DNA of 64,000 nucleotides from Heracleum sosnowskyi (lineage: Eukaryota > Streptophyta > Magnoliopsida > Apiales > Apiaceae). The notes beneath the pieces were generated by a model. The model made no database searches. It was not told the DNA's origin and saw only the letters and a program-made list of their open reading frames with translations. The position numbers were made by a program, and so were the translations under genes. Every line of letters begins with the position of its first letter. The stretch's first letter is position 1. This document shows positions 1-11,200 of the stretch, piece after piece. The stretch lies in NCBI GenBank assembly GCA_030848705.1, contig CM061239.1, forward strand, positions 81,574,363 to 81,638,362. The letters run 5' to 3'.

Positions 1-726
1 CTTTTTACTCATTCTTCTATTTCTTTGTTCTATCTCCAGTTCATGAGTTTTCAACAACCCATAGATTTCATCAAGATCTGTATCAGCAAGTTCATAATTA
101 TCTCTTATTGTTGTTGTCTTTAGATCCCACTTTTCAGGTAGAGATAACAGAAACTTGAGATTAGACTCTTCAAGATCATATTCTTTATCAACTAGAGATA
201 AATCATTCAGTAGTTTACAGAATCTGTCATATGTCTCAGTCAAGGTTTCATTGGCTCTTAAATCAAAGTGCTCATACTCCTGAGTTAGTATGGTCCTCCT
301 ATTCTTCTTAATAGCACCTGTTCCTTGGCATCTGACTTCTAGAGCATCCCAGATTTCTTTTGCAGTTTTGCAACCAATTACTCTGTTAGACATAACATTA
401 TCTAAAGCACTGTGGAGAAGATGTCTAACCTTTGCATCTTTTGCAATTGATGAGATGTCTTCAGGAGTCATATCTTTCTTTTCCTTTGGTACAGTCTTTT
501 GTTCTTGACCATCAACAACAGGAGACAATTTAGTCGGCATATGAGGACCATCATAGATTCTGTCAAGGTATTCTGGATCTGTAGCCTCCAGAAACATGGT
601 CATCTTCACCTTCCAAATTGGATACTCCACTGGCCTGAGAATTGGAACCCTGATTGTTTCATACCGACTCACAGAATTAGGTTTAACCTGTTCAACCTTG
701 GGAGAAGTTTGATTTTCTTCAGACAT
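1..726 (-). CDS. gag: Sirevirus A gag, N-terminal part (runs off left edge)
   Basis: An open frame of about 242 codons reads leftward from the ATG at 726 (CAT at 724-726) to the window edge with no stop. It is the UBN2-type gag domain that forms the retrotransposon particle, and it aligns codon for codon with the N-terminus of element C gag (39700 leftward), with scattered substitutions. Recognisable landmarks are the conserved tryptophan in the 'YP.WKVKM' block near residue 35, the 'SNRVIGCKTAKEIWD' block near residue 110, and the 'LLSLPEKWD' block near residue 190. The start is supported by the primer-binding site and LTR immediately upstream. The knuckles and pol lie outside the window, so intactness of element A cannot be judged. 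Confidence 0.9.
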   Translation of the reverse strand, partial: MSEENQTSPKVEQVKPNSVSRYETIRVPILRPVEYPIWKVKMTMFLEATDPEYLDRIYDGPHMPTKLSPVVDGQEQKTVPKEKKDMTPEDISSIAKDAKVRHLLHSALDNVMSNRVIGCKTAKEIWDALEVRCQGTGAIKKNRRTILTQEYEHFDLRANETLTETYDRFCKLLNDLSLVDKEYDLEESNLKFLLSLPEKWDLKTTTIRDNYELADTDLDEIYGLLKTHELEIEQRNRRMSKK

Positions 727-775
727 GATTATTACTGTGTTTGAATCGTAAAACTGTATATATTAAACAACCTTG

Positions 776-787
776 GCTCTGATACCA
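776..787 (-). promoter_or_regulatory. Primer-binding site of element A
   Basis: The minus strand reads TGGTATCAGAGC, the standard plant copia primer site complementary to the 3' end of initiator tRNA-Met. It lies two bases inside the 5' LTR. This fixes the orientation of element A as minus and identifies 790-1332 as its 5' LTR. Confidence 0.92.
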
Positions 788-789
788 AT

Positions 790-1332
790 TGTTAGGCCGA
801 ATACACAATATATAATCAAGTATGTATGAGAATAACAATCAAGAACACAAGTTTATAAATCAACAAACTGAATTATATTAAAATAATTCTCTCTTAGTGA
901 TGTTAATGAATCACAAAGAGCTACTAGGTTACAAGAATAATATTTCAATAATCGCATCCCTTCTAGGGATAACCTATCTGTGTTTATATAGTACACAGTT
1001 ACACAATCCTTATCTAATTGATACTCCTATAAATTAGCTATACAATTCATATCAATTAAGGATTGCTTCAGTCTTCTATTCCGTTTCCTTAGCTGTATCA
1101 ATATATTCTGCTTCTTTCCATCTTCAGAATATATTGCTTCTAGAATCTTTATCTTTGCACCGACAGCTAAGTCAACTATCACCACGTCAGACTTTATCAA
1201 ACTCTGACTGGATTCTAGATAAACTCTTCACCCAGTCAGACTTTATCAAACTCTGACTGGCTTCTAGATAAACTCTGATATGTACCTGGTACTTAAACAC
1301 TGATGAACAAACGTCAGCAATTATATCTAACA
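790..1332 (-). repeat. 5' LTR of Sirevirus A
   Basis: The repeat begins TGTTAGGCCGAATACAC and ends ATATCTAACA on the plus strand, giving inverted TGTTAG..CTAACA termini. It is 543 bp and is a diverged relative of the 495-bp LTRs of element C. A TATA-like stretch on the minus strand (TATATAAACAC, about 975-985) marks the probable promoter. The U3 side has a local duplication at about 1230-1262: two copies of 'cagactttatcaaactctgactgg', matching the C-family word. The 3' LTR is off the window, so no target duplication can be tested. Confidence 0.9.
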
Positions 1333-1390
1333 TACAGAATGATATGTTTAAACATTCTTTTCGTCAAAACATGCCATACAGTACAACTAC
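1333..1390. other. Short host segment between LTR A and the solo LTR
   Basis: This is 58 bp of sequence left between element A and the solo LTR, ending in the target duplication actac (1386-1390). It would have been continuous with the decayed transposon DNA that resumes at 4938. I see no coding signal in it. Confidence 0.6.
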
Positions 1391-2208
1391 TGTATGAGGA
1401 ACATCATTACTCATCACTGTTACATTATTAGTAACTCAGCGCCTAGGCTTTTGTTACAATGTGCATCACAACTCCAATTGGAGGGAAGAGACCTTTTTCC
1501 GGAGCACGCCACAATACACGATGATCAGTCGTTGTATCGTACTCACACTTTCCTACTAGTAGATGGACGACATCTTAACACGATTATCACGCTAGCCGCA
1601 TACGGGCTTTGTATCTGCTGGACTGTCCCACAGCCTCCTACGTGAGATAAGTGCTGGACTGCCCAGCAGCCTCTTACGCTATTATTCAGAGGTACTGTCC
1701 CACAGCCTCCTTCACGTTTCCTCCTGGTCCCGGATGAAAAATCAGTGAAACGGAAATCGGAATTCAATCCTGATTCCCCAGGTACAGGATACTTGTCAAA
1801 ACTTTATACAGTTCAGATTTTCTTACTCCAGAATATTTGAAGGGAGTAAGTCACAATGTGGGTTGACATTAGTCAACGAAACTACGAATGATTACCATGT
1901 ATTTTGAAATTACGACCTGGGAGTTTTTGTAAAATACCTTTAGTTCTGATAAATCAGAACTCGAAAACATACTCACTTTTAATGAAAGAGGCAAGTGAAA
2001 TCATATGTTCACTTCTTGAGATGGATTCCCATTTTTTGATAAGTTCAAATCAAAATCATCATTCGAGATAAATAATTAAAGTAGTTGGGAACCCCTATTA
2101 TACTCTCATAAATCCTTTTGAGATCAGAAAATATTTGCGTAAATACTAGAACCTTAAATAATAATATAACAAGGTTCTATGATTTTTAAATCATTTTTGG
2201 GAATATTT

Positions 2209-2400
2209 AATAAATATTCAAATAATAAATATTGAATTATGATTCAATATAATTCCACTTAAGTGAATATTCAAGTTAATATTCACTTAATTAAATAAAT
2301 ATCCAAATAATAAATATTGAATTATCATTCAATAAGATTCCACTTAAGTGAATATTCAAAATAATATTCACTTAATTAAATAAATATTCAAAATAATATT
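2209..2400. repeat. About 86-bp AT-rich tandem repeat in the solo LTR
   Basis: A unit beginning 'aataaatattcaaataataaatattg' occurs at about 2209, again at about 2294, and partly at about 2379. The period is about 86 bp, with a few substitutions. Each unit contains the inverted pair 'attccacttaagtgaat', so the array could form hairpins. Confidence 0.8.
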
Positions 2401-2735
2401 TTTAATAATATTATTTAAATATCTCACATTAAATATCCAATAATATATATATTGGAATATTTAATCAACATTTTAAAATATAACTGTCCCTAGAACCCTC
2501 CAGTTTCTGACAGTATAGTCAAGACCAAAATACTAATTTGACTCCCGGTCTAGGTTTTAAAATCCTCGTACGAGCGCTCTACCCTTAGAGCCTCTATAAC
2601 ACCTCGGTTTATATCTAATATTTACATAGCATATAAACCCTTATATCTTATAAAGCTTTCTATCAAAATCGTAAACAGTTTATAAATATTTTCACAGCAT
2701 TAAGCAGAATATATCACAACATCATCACTTATATG

Positions 2736-2950
2736 ATGTAGGGTTTGAAAACTTGCATGCATCTATCATATGCATATACTATAATCTCAATAGTTTTAAA
2801 ATTCCTCCACATCCATATACGAAGTAGGGTTTGAAAGCATGCATGATATCACATCATATGCATATACTACATCTTAACATTTTTAATACCATCACATCTA
2901 TATATGATGTAAGGTTTGAAAGCATGCATGATATCATATCATATGCATCA
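2736..2950. repeat. About 84-bp tandem repeat, three copies
   Basis: Three copies share 'gtagggtttgaaa(g/a)catgcatg..atatgcatatact' and start near 2736, 2820 and 2904. They lie inside the solo LTR, next to the conserved 'cttgcctcgggtcc' box. The copies differ from each other by several bases. Confidence 0.75.
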
Positions 2951-4937
2951 TCAGTATAAGTAATGGAAAACATAGCATGGAATGAGAAAACTTGCCTCGG
3001 GTCCTTGGTTGTTATGGGTTCGAGAACTTGCCGGAAAATCTATAAACAAGGAAATACTTGATCAGTCCCCTGGCTTAATCATTTAAAGTTCATTTAACTT
3101 AAGCACTAACGTTCTATTAACGAACATCAAATGTCTCGCTCTTGGCCACTTATAACCTCATGACATTCCGTAAACTCTTAAGTCAAAAGTTTGGGTGGAA
3201 ATCTATTCTCAAAACCCAAGTACTTTACCATTGCTAACTCATTGTTTTTAACCATCCCCTTAAGGGTATTTCACTTGCGCAACTTTGATCCTCACATTTT
3301 TATAAAATCGAAAAATCATCATTTTAACACGAAACCTTCTCGGTTCCTTTCCTAACTGTCCATACTAGTATCCACATTAATATCATGACCCAATTCCATT
3401 TTTAAAGGGTTTGATCACAATCTCAAGGTTCATGCAGTGAACTACTTAGTTACTCGAAACCACTTTTACTAAAACGGATGTTTCTCCTAAACCATAAATC
3501 GAAACGATACGATTCTTTCGCTAAAACAAACTACAAAACAGAGTCTACATGATCATGGTCAGAAAGCCTTATGGTTATGCCTAGAAGGTAACCGTGGTCT
3601 CTGTCTAAACTTCCTAAGTGAAATCCGACATGGTAACGACGCTTAAACGTGATTCCCGTGTTTAAAACACTCAAATTCATTCATCAATCAATCCCCAAGC
3701 AATCTAACTCAAGGATCTCATCTAAACCAACTTATTTCTGTCTAAACATGCTCATAACATTATTCACAAGTTCAACCATCATTTAATCCACTAAACATCA
3801 TACATATCATGCATATCACTTCTACATCACACTATCCTTAATCACTATCATTTAAATCACTACTATAAAAGTATAAACACAAGTGTGAGAGGGTTTATAC
3901 CTTCCTTGGTACTTAATATAGACTAGAAATGGTTAATATGCCCTTCCTTGCTCCTTGATTATCCTTTACAAGCTTAAAACTTCAAGATCAAAACAAGAAT
4001 TCAAACATTACTATTCATTTCTACTATTCATCATCAACTTTAACTCAACATTTGAGCATGATAACAACCATGGATGAAGCTAGGATCAAGGATTTACCTT
4101 AGTCTAGGGATTAGGGTGATTTAGAGCCCAAGATCATGAATTATGGTTGAGTAGAAGTGGAGGAAATGTTTTCTTATCCTTTGATGAAGAAAATAGTCGA
4201 AAGTTTGGTGTTCTTGATGCTCCTCTTTTGATTTTTCTTTTCTTTTCTTTTGGAAAATAACTCTTAATTGTATGCATCCATTTTGTGTGGTCTTGGTGGA
4301 GTTTAGTCACCCCCTTGCCACATGTCAATCTTTTGTGGTTTTGTGGTGAAAGTGGTGACAAGGTGGTGATTCATCACCTTGTCATCACTTGTCATCACCT
4401 ATGTCATCCTCCTGCATCATGCTTCTGTCATAATTTGTGTCCTCAATCCTCTTATATGTTACACTTGATGATCTTATATGATACTTCCACTTCGGTTAGG
4501 GTTTAATCCATAATTTGCTATGCTTTTGTTTCGCGATAGGTTCAAGTGATTTTAAAAACGTTTCTCTGTAATGCTAGAAGATACTTCCTTGATCTTTCTA
4601 TTTCCTTGGCTTAATATATGATCATAGATTTCTCACCTTGGCTTTAAGATATGATCATGGATTTCTCATTCTACATACTTTCTCAAAACGATCAAATCAA
4701 TACATCCTTGATTGTCCGATGAATAGTGATCAAAATTTAAAGTTGGAATCTCCCGATTTTGATCGCGTTTACATTCACTTATTCTCCTTATACATCACTA
4801 ATATAACTTCGAAACATTCATTCCATGTCTTCCATATAGTGTGGTATGAAAATATTTTTCATTATCAAATTCACTATTCATCAACATTTACTATTCATCA
4901 AATTTTTTAACTAAGTCCAAAATTTGGGGTTATTACA

Positions 4938-5626
4938 ACTACTTCATGGATCCTTATTTCATTGTGCTTGTAAAGGAACAAATGAAGAAAGTAAGAAAAG
5001 CGGCTAGGAAGGGTGATACTGAGGAGACAAAGGCATGGCAGTCGGCTATACAGTTTTTTTTATGGTTTTGCCACTGCAACCATCAGCCCTTCTGTTATGG
5101 AGTCGGACTATGTATTCATCCCATGTTGTGTGGGAAATGCTCATTAGGTCCTTTTCATGTTTTCAACCAAAGGCTTTGATGGTGTGATTGTCGATTCAAT
5201 GAATAACGACATTGATTATCAAGAGGATATGCGAGTTGTGGTATGAATCTTCACTTTTTATTTATTTAATGGTACTTTTTCACTCTTACGTTGTATTTTA
5301 ATGTTTTTGTTTAAATTCATTGCAGTCATGGTTTTTGCCAAGGTTGTTGATTAAGCTAAATCCTCAAAATAAATGTGATCCGTCTTCGGTTGAGATGTTG
5401 CCTCTACCTTGTAGACCGAAGCAACAAAATTCCAATGATTGCGGTATTTTTTTTCATGAAATACATGGATTTCATGTTACAAGGTTATGATCTAAGTTCA
5501 ATGCATGCTTGGTCACCGGAACTAGTTGACACGTTTCGGTATAGAATAACAATTGAGCTTCAAAATGGAAAGACAGGAGGCATATCCGGTATTCGTATGC
5601 GCAAGCATCACGAAGCTTGTAGTTAA
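4938..5626 (+). pseudogene. Broken Ulp1/SENP-type (C48) cysteine protease C-terminus, probably transposon-borne
   Basis: All parts of a C48 peptidase core are present but out of register. The catalytic His block 'CCVGNAH' (5116-5136) is followed by TAG where the family has Trp. The Asp block 'VIVDSMN' is at about 5188-5208. A plausible 85-bp intron (GT..AG, 5241-5325) follows, then the Gln/Cys block 'QQNSNDCGIFF' near 5420-5450 and a tail ending at 5626. Two 8-T runs (5053-5061 and 5444-5452) each shift the frame; one T fewer would restore it. Ulp1 domains are common cargo of plant CACTA and Mutator-like elements, and a CACTA end exists at 48569, so a transposon source is more likely than a host gene. 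The upstream part is missing. Confidence 0.75.
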
Positions 5627-5837
5627 TCTTTTAGTTCATAATGAATTTTAGTGGGATTTGTAGTTTGAGAGTTTAGTTGAAATTGTAGTTGAAGTAATTT
5701 TATTTGAACATTGCATTTTAAAGCATTTGAAGGTGTACTTAGTTTTCAATCGTGTGTTTATAGTTTTGAAAAGTTTATGCATGTATTGAAATGTTTTGGA
5801 ATAACAGGGAGATGCTCTGTTTTCAGATGCTCTGTGT

Positions 5838-5942
5838 ACTACTACTACGACTACTACGATGACGACTACGACTACGCCTACCACGACCATGCCTACCACG
5901 CCGACCACGCCCACCACCACCACCACCACCACCACCACCACC
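5838..5942. repeat. Trinucleotide microsatellite (ctacga..cac)n
   Basis: An imperfect run of TAC/CGA/CAC triplets ends in a near-perfect (CAC)n tract at about 5908-5942. The valine-rich and histidine-rich ORFs on the two strands here are products of the repeat. Confidence 0.9.
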
Positions 5943-6368
5943 CTCCTTTCCCAGTTTACTTGAACTCTAAAAACTCCCGACGATTAAGAACTATAAATAT
6001 TTAAATTAAATTCATATAATGCGAGGGTGATTAAGAGTAGTTGCTAATAATTTCGTTGAAAAAATGATTTGGGATAAAGTTCTTTCTATGTACTGGGCAA
6101 AAGTTTTGAAGAAGGATAAAAGAATTTCAGTGTTTGAAGAACCAAATCTATGGTTGGGATTGATATACCTAGCTACGAGGGTATACTTTTCTTTCTCTAG
6201 TTTGTTAATTTTACATGCACGAGTTTGTAGTTATTTTAATGCTTATATGCTTGTATGATGTATATATAATGTGTTGTATTACTCTTTGGACCTTATTGTG
6301 TTGTCACTCTCTTCGTTAAACAATTATGCTCTAGTTTTACTGTTAATATTCTCCTAGTGTTTTGTTTC
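5943..6368. other. Unassigned decayed DNA
   Basis: This is AT-rich sequence between the microsatellite and LTR fragment H. The longest frame (6064-6258, 64 codons) has no recognisable motif. By position it may be the continuation of the transposon that carried the Ulp1 remnant, but I see no terminal repeat here. Confidence 0.4.
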
Positions 6369-6588
6369 TGTTGAGTATGAGTTTCAGTAGAAGATAATAT
6401 AGAGGGGGGAGTGAATATATTATCTATTGTTTCTTTAATTATCTTCGTTTTGAATCTTGTTTAGTTGCAGCTTGAATTTGTATGTTGGAAACTAAAGAAT
6501 GCGGAATAAAAACAACAAACAGATTCACTTTAAATCCAATATTATATTAGATTAAAAATGCTACTAACTGTGAATTCAAGAGATTTCT
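6369..6588 (-). repeat. Truncated Sirevirus LTR (H)
   Basis: It starts TGTTGAGTATGAG and about 20 bases later has 'gtagaag..gagggggga.tgaatat'. That matches the terminal pattern 'gtagaaggggggttgaatac' seen in the LTRs of B, D and G. There is no primer site to its left, so it is a 3' or solo LTR of a minus-strand element. It stops after about 220 bp where ORF3 sequence of element E begins. An 11-bp direct repeat 'agatttctaat' (6581-6591 and 6604-6614) straddles the junction. Confidence 0.55.
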
Positions 6589-7057
6589 AATATCTATTAT
6601 GCTAGATTTCTAATGATGTTGGCTAACCATGTTAGTCCAGCACCATTGGTTATCTCTAACCCAAATTCCAGGTTTGACTGCTTTGTACAAGAGAAGAGGG
6701 TACTGACAGACATCCTGAGGCTCAATCACAATGGTGATGTCCCAGTGGTGTATCTGCCCATAATTGAGGTAACCACTTCTAACCCTGTTAGTTTGACTGT
6801 TACTTCTACTATTTCACCCACCTCTGTTGCTATGGAGTCTGTAGTTGTGACCCAACAGGCTCCTGCCCCTGCAACAAAACCAAAATCTATGAAATCCTCC
6901 AAGCCAACCTCAGGTGCTTCTCAAAAGGCACCTGTTGTAAAATCCACTACACAACCCAAGGGGAGTGGTGCAGGTGGTGTGAGAAGTGAGGGAAGGGGTG
7001 AAAATCAAAGAAACTCTAAGGATAAGGCGGGAGAGATGAGTGTTTCCCAGACAAGCC
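6589..7057 (+). pseudogene. Sirevirus E ORF3, left piece
   Basis: From 'aatatctattatgctagattt' the translation follows element B ORF3 from about residue 192 ('IYYARF.MMLANHVSP') through the 'VPVVYLPIIEV' stretch, the Pro/Thr/Ser-rich segment and the Gly-rich 'GEGRGE' block. It is interrupted after 'MSVSQTS' by the insertion of element B at 7058, and the frame resumes at 43871. The N-terminal ~190 residues are absent, so the protein cannot be made. Function is given under the right-hand piece. Confidence 0.85.
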
Positions 7058-8082
7058 TGTTAATCCCAAATGACCTAATAGAATTGTAGAAGGGGGGGGG
7101 GGGGTTGAATACAATTCTAGATATTTCGAAACTTTAAAACAACTTTCTAAAATAAAAACTGAACTGAAATAAAAACACAAACAACTATAAAATTTCAGTT
7201 GGATGTTTTGAGGATCCAACTGAGATAATTTTTATTGCGGAAATAATCTGTGTTACACAAATATCACAACTGCTCAGTTCTTGATACAAAGTTAGAGTGC
7301 TCTTGAAAAAGCTAATACAAACTATTTTATCTCACTCACTTCTATATCTAAAATGAACTGCTACACTTGGTTATATAACCCAAGTTTACAATGCTATTTT
7401 TGGCTACTCTAAAATAATCTAAAGTAACTTTCAGTAGCTTTCTTTTTATCCCTTTTGTCCAATGGTCCTTGGAGATCTTGGCTTTTGTCTTCATGCTTAT
7501 TATGATCACTCCCAAGAACCTAATTGGAAATTGGAATGTTTCCTTATTTCCAGTAACCATTTTGATGGCTTCCAATGCAAAGTACAGTTCCATATCTCCC
7601 TTTTGATCTGTCAGATAACTGTCACTATCACTTTGTCAACTATTTACAAAAGCAATAATGATTCGTTGATAGTAGAGAGATGTGTTTCATTGATAGCTTT
7701 ATTCTTCGTTTCGTTGATGGTATAATCCTCGTTTTGTTGATAGAGTAATCTTCATTCCGTTGATAGAGTAATTTTCATACAGTTGACATGTCTTCACTTA
7801 GGCAAAATTACAAGGCATAATATATTTACAATTCACCAACCTATTTTGCCTATCTAGTACTTAGTCAACATGACTTAGAAAACCTATCTAATACCTACAA
7901 CAAAATGCATATCAGACTATGAAGTATTGTACAATGCAATTGCTACATCACTCATTTCGTTGATGAGCTTCCTGTCAATGAAAGCTGCAAAGCATGCCAT
8001 TCCGTTGACAGTTACAAAATGACTTAATACAAAATCTACTAAGTGTTTTATAATTATCATCAAGAACAACATATTCCTAACA
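7058..8082 (-). repeat. 3' LTR of Sirevirus B
   Basis: It begins TGTTAATCCCAAATGACC and ends ATATTCCTAACA. It carries a 12-G run after 'gtagaa' and a dense group of the B-family word (CGTTGA/TCAACG) at about 7668-7790 and 7970-8016. A palindromic 'ggttatataacc' at about 7370-7381 holds the TATA-like box. Confidence 0.95.
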
Positions 8083-8097
8083 ATCTCCCCCAATTTA
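8083..8097 (-). promoter_or_regulatory. Polypurine tract of element B
   Basis: The minus strand reads AAATTGGGGGAGAT directly before the 3' LTR, the expected primer for plus-strand DNA synthesis. Elements C (17059), D (23898) and E (47491) have the same GGGGGAGAT tract at the same place, and G (51561) has a close variant. Confidence 0.85.
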
Positions 8098-8276
8098 TGA
8101 CTGATAGAATAACAACCATAAATCAAGAGCCTTGACGATAACAAAAACACTCAGACAAATTACAAATGATAAAAGTAGAAATTGCATTGAGCTTCATTTA
8201 ATTTTAATTGAAATACAAAGTAGAAAATCTTACAAAACAAGTGCACAGAGTTGCTCCTCTAGTCTGAGCAGATTTT

Positions 8277-11200
8277 TCATCTTTGCCTCTGTGGTCTTGT
8301 TTTCTTCCCTTTTCTTGTATTGTTCTCCTCAATCTGAGCTTGAAGTCTTCTGTAGAAAATCTTCTCTTCTTCATCTTGATTCCCCAACTTGGATTGCATT
8401 AATCTTAGAGTTTCATTGGATGCCTTTTCCAGTTGGTCTTCTATACTGAAGAATCTTCTACAGTTGTCATTGTCTCTGAATTCCATCATCCAAAAAGGTT
8501 GGAGATGAATTTTATTTCCTGTTTGAGGGACCTTCAATACTCTGGGAAGTGCAACAGGCTTGTTCCAGCTAGCTTTGATTTGGCAAATTTTGGAGACAAC
8601 CTCAGACTTGGCTGTTTTGGTAAAACCAAAATCTTTCTTCAGACATTTGAACACAGATAGCAGTGTCTGATAGTTTTCTCCCAGAATTCTATGTAGAGGC
8701 CAAATCTGTTCTCTCCCACCCTTGTAGACAAACACCAATCTCTCTGGTAGTTTGTAAGAAGCTGCTATTCCTCTCACTTCAACCAGGTCATCAAGATTAA
8801 TATGTAGGTCAGACTCCTCCCTGATATCAGCAATGTAGATGAAGTCTTCTGGGTTGGTAGGGGGTTTCTCAGCTTGTGGTCTCCTTACAAGAATTGGCTT
8901 AGCCTTGGCAGCCCTCTGCTTAGATTTCTTCTTTGGATCCATTTCAAAGAGGAATTTTGGAAAGTTGGCCTCATCAAACTCAATTGGCTCTTCCTTTGGC
9001 TCAATTGGCTGATCATGGAAATTTACTGGATGTTTAGGATCACAGGCTAACTTTACCTCAGAAACTGGATCAGGAATTGTTGGAGGTGCAGAAGAGTCTG
9101 TTGCATTGCGCTGAGAGTCATCATTCTCAAAAGCTATGTTTCTCTTAGCTCTTGCCTTGGGTTGCCTTATGCTCTTCTTTGTACTCCTTTCCTCTTTGGC
9201 TCTTTCCTCTTGCTGTCTTTCTTCTTCATCTAGAGATTGAGCAACTGCAAGGGCTTGCATAGCTGCTCTTTCTGACTCCTCAGCCTTAGCTTCAGCAAAA
9301 TTTGGGTGACCAGCCCAAATACAAATTTCCTGTCCATTTCTGTAGACAATTGCTCTTTGCTTCCTTATCTCAGGATCATTGCTTTCCTTGCATTTTGTGA
9401 TAAGTAGTCCAAGAAGCTTGAGCTCATTTGGATAGGGTGAAGGATAGAAAGTACTTGCTATATTTTTGTCCTTTGGTTTAGCAGGAGACTTGGGAGATAG
9501 GCTTCCTTGAAGTGTAGCTTGTTCCACATCCCTAATGCATGAAGTTTGTCCTTTTTCTTTCTTTGGACCTTGAGTGACTCCATGTAGAAGGGGCTTTACT
9601 TCATAGAAAGAATTGGTCTGTGGCTCCCATTCCGTTGATGCTAAAACCATGGCATTCGTTGATGGTGTTGTAGAAGTAGCTTGATCCGTTGATGAATTTG
9701 AATTCTTTGCAGTTTTAGCTATCTTCTTGACTCTTGCATCTATGCTGGACCAGTGGTCTTTTATTTGTTCAGCAAGTTGTAGCCTCATAGATGTTTGCTT
9801 AATCAAGTCAATACCATCCAGTTTATCCTTTCCTGACTCCCCCATAGCTAGTGTCTCCTTTGGCAGGGAAATGGCTGGGACCATAACCTTTGTGATTTGA
9901 ATGTCTAGCTCCTTAGATTTCTCCCCCTTTTTGTTATCATCTAAAGGGATGACTGGGAGTCCTTGAGCTGCCACTAGCTGGGCTAAAAGTTGGGTTTGCT
10001 TCTTCTGTTCCCTTTGCATTTGAGATAAAGTAGCTTCCACCTTGTCCACTCTAGAAGAGAGAGTCTTCAAGGAGGTAGCCACCTTAGGTTCCTTAGAGAA
10101 AAACCTGTTCATCTTGGACACAGTGAGAAGAGGGAGCTTTTCATCAAGCCTCCTATCAGAAGCATCTTTCAGGTTCCCAATAGAATCCTTGATTTCCCTT
10201 GCTTCATTCCTAGTCTGCAACATCTGTAGCCTTTGAATTTCCAGAGAATCCATGATGGCTTTGTAGAATTTCTTGTCATTGACACTTGCAGACTCATGAG
10301 CCAGACATGCCTCATTATACTCCCTAGTAATTGCAGTATCCAAGTTGATTCTTCCATACATATCTTGAGAAAGCCAGTTTGGTGTAGGGGGCACCACAGA
10401 AGTCCAAGTCTGTGTAGTGATGGCCACCTGTAGATTGTCACCAAAACTGTCATCATCATCAGAAAAATCAAACTCACCACTTGCTGCAGCTCCTGGAGAC
10501 AGATTGGTGATTGCATCCTTTGCTCTTTGCATAGATGCAGTTGTATGGATTAGGTTGAAAGACCTTTCTGCCTCCACATTGCCATGCTGAGCCATAACTT
10601 GATAGGCTGGCACATGATGAGTAAAGGTCTCAGGATCCAGGGAAATACTATCCAGAGTTTGTTGATAATGCTCTTGGAAAGTAAGTTCCCTTTCTCCCTT
10701 ATGAACCTCCATTAACTCACTTGCAATGGCTGCTTCCTCCCTTATAGCTCATGTAGTCCCTTATCTCTCTCCTCTATATTCTTGCATCATGGGCTCCCCA
10801 TGGCTCACACCTCTCACACCCTCACCTTCACCTACTAAGGTGGAACCCTCAACCTCTCCTTTTGCCTGACTGGAAGAAATAGTCAGCCTCTCACTCTCAG
10901 CCTCTCCTTTTGCCTGACTGCAAGCCAGCCTCTCAGTTTCACTCCCTCTCATTCCTAGAAGTGTTTCAACTACCACTAGATCATCTGCACTAGTTGTGGA
11001 AACAACTTAATTTTCAATAAGAGGTGCAGAATGAACTATCAACGGTATGGTAGTTTGAACTGTCAACGGTATGGATACCGTTGATAGAGAAACACTTGTC
11101 AACGAAAGAGACTGTTTCGTTGATGAAGTCAAGAAAGCACTTTGAGAAAGTGAGATTACAGTAGAATCTGTGGTGATTGATTTTAGAGATTGTTCCACAG

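Larger units (their letters stand above)
1391..4937 (-). mobile_element. Gypsy/Tekay-like solo LTR, 3.5 kb, with 5-bp TSD
   Basis: The plus strand begins TGTATGAGG and ends GGGGTTATTACA, so on the minus strand it starts TGTAATAACCCCAAA, a start typical of long plant Gypsy (Tekay/Del) LTRs. It is flanked by perfect 5-bp direct repeats actac at 1386-1390 and 4938-4942. No primer site, polypurine tract or coding domain lies inside its 3547 bp, so it is best read as a solo LTR left by LTR-LTR recombination. Its layout (AT-rich block, a tandem array, an 'aacttgcctcgggtcc' box near 2990) resembles the long LTR of element I, which has a similar box near 54760. The small ORFs within are not credible genes. 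Confidence 0.75.

Noticed and set aside
776..787. tRNA-like match (also at 34732, 39751, 42829, 60181, 62338)
   Set aside because: Only the 12-13 nt primer-binding site is present; no cloverleaf follows.
4134..4910. Several 70-90 codon ORFs in the solo LTR
   Set aside because: Short, motif-free, on both strands of a region bounded as an LTR by target duplications.
5648..6004. Valine-rich minus ORF and histidine-rich plus ORF
   Set aside because: Both are translations of the trinucleotide microsatellite at 5838-5942.
6064..6258. 64-codon plus ORF 'MIWDKVLSMYWAKVLKKDK'
   Set aside because: No family match, no promoter or neighbours to support it; left as unassigned decayed DNA.
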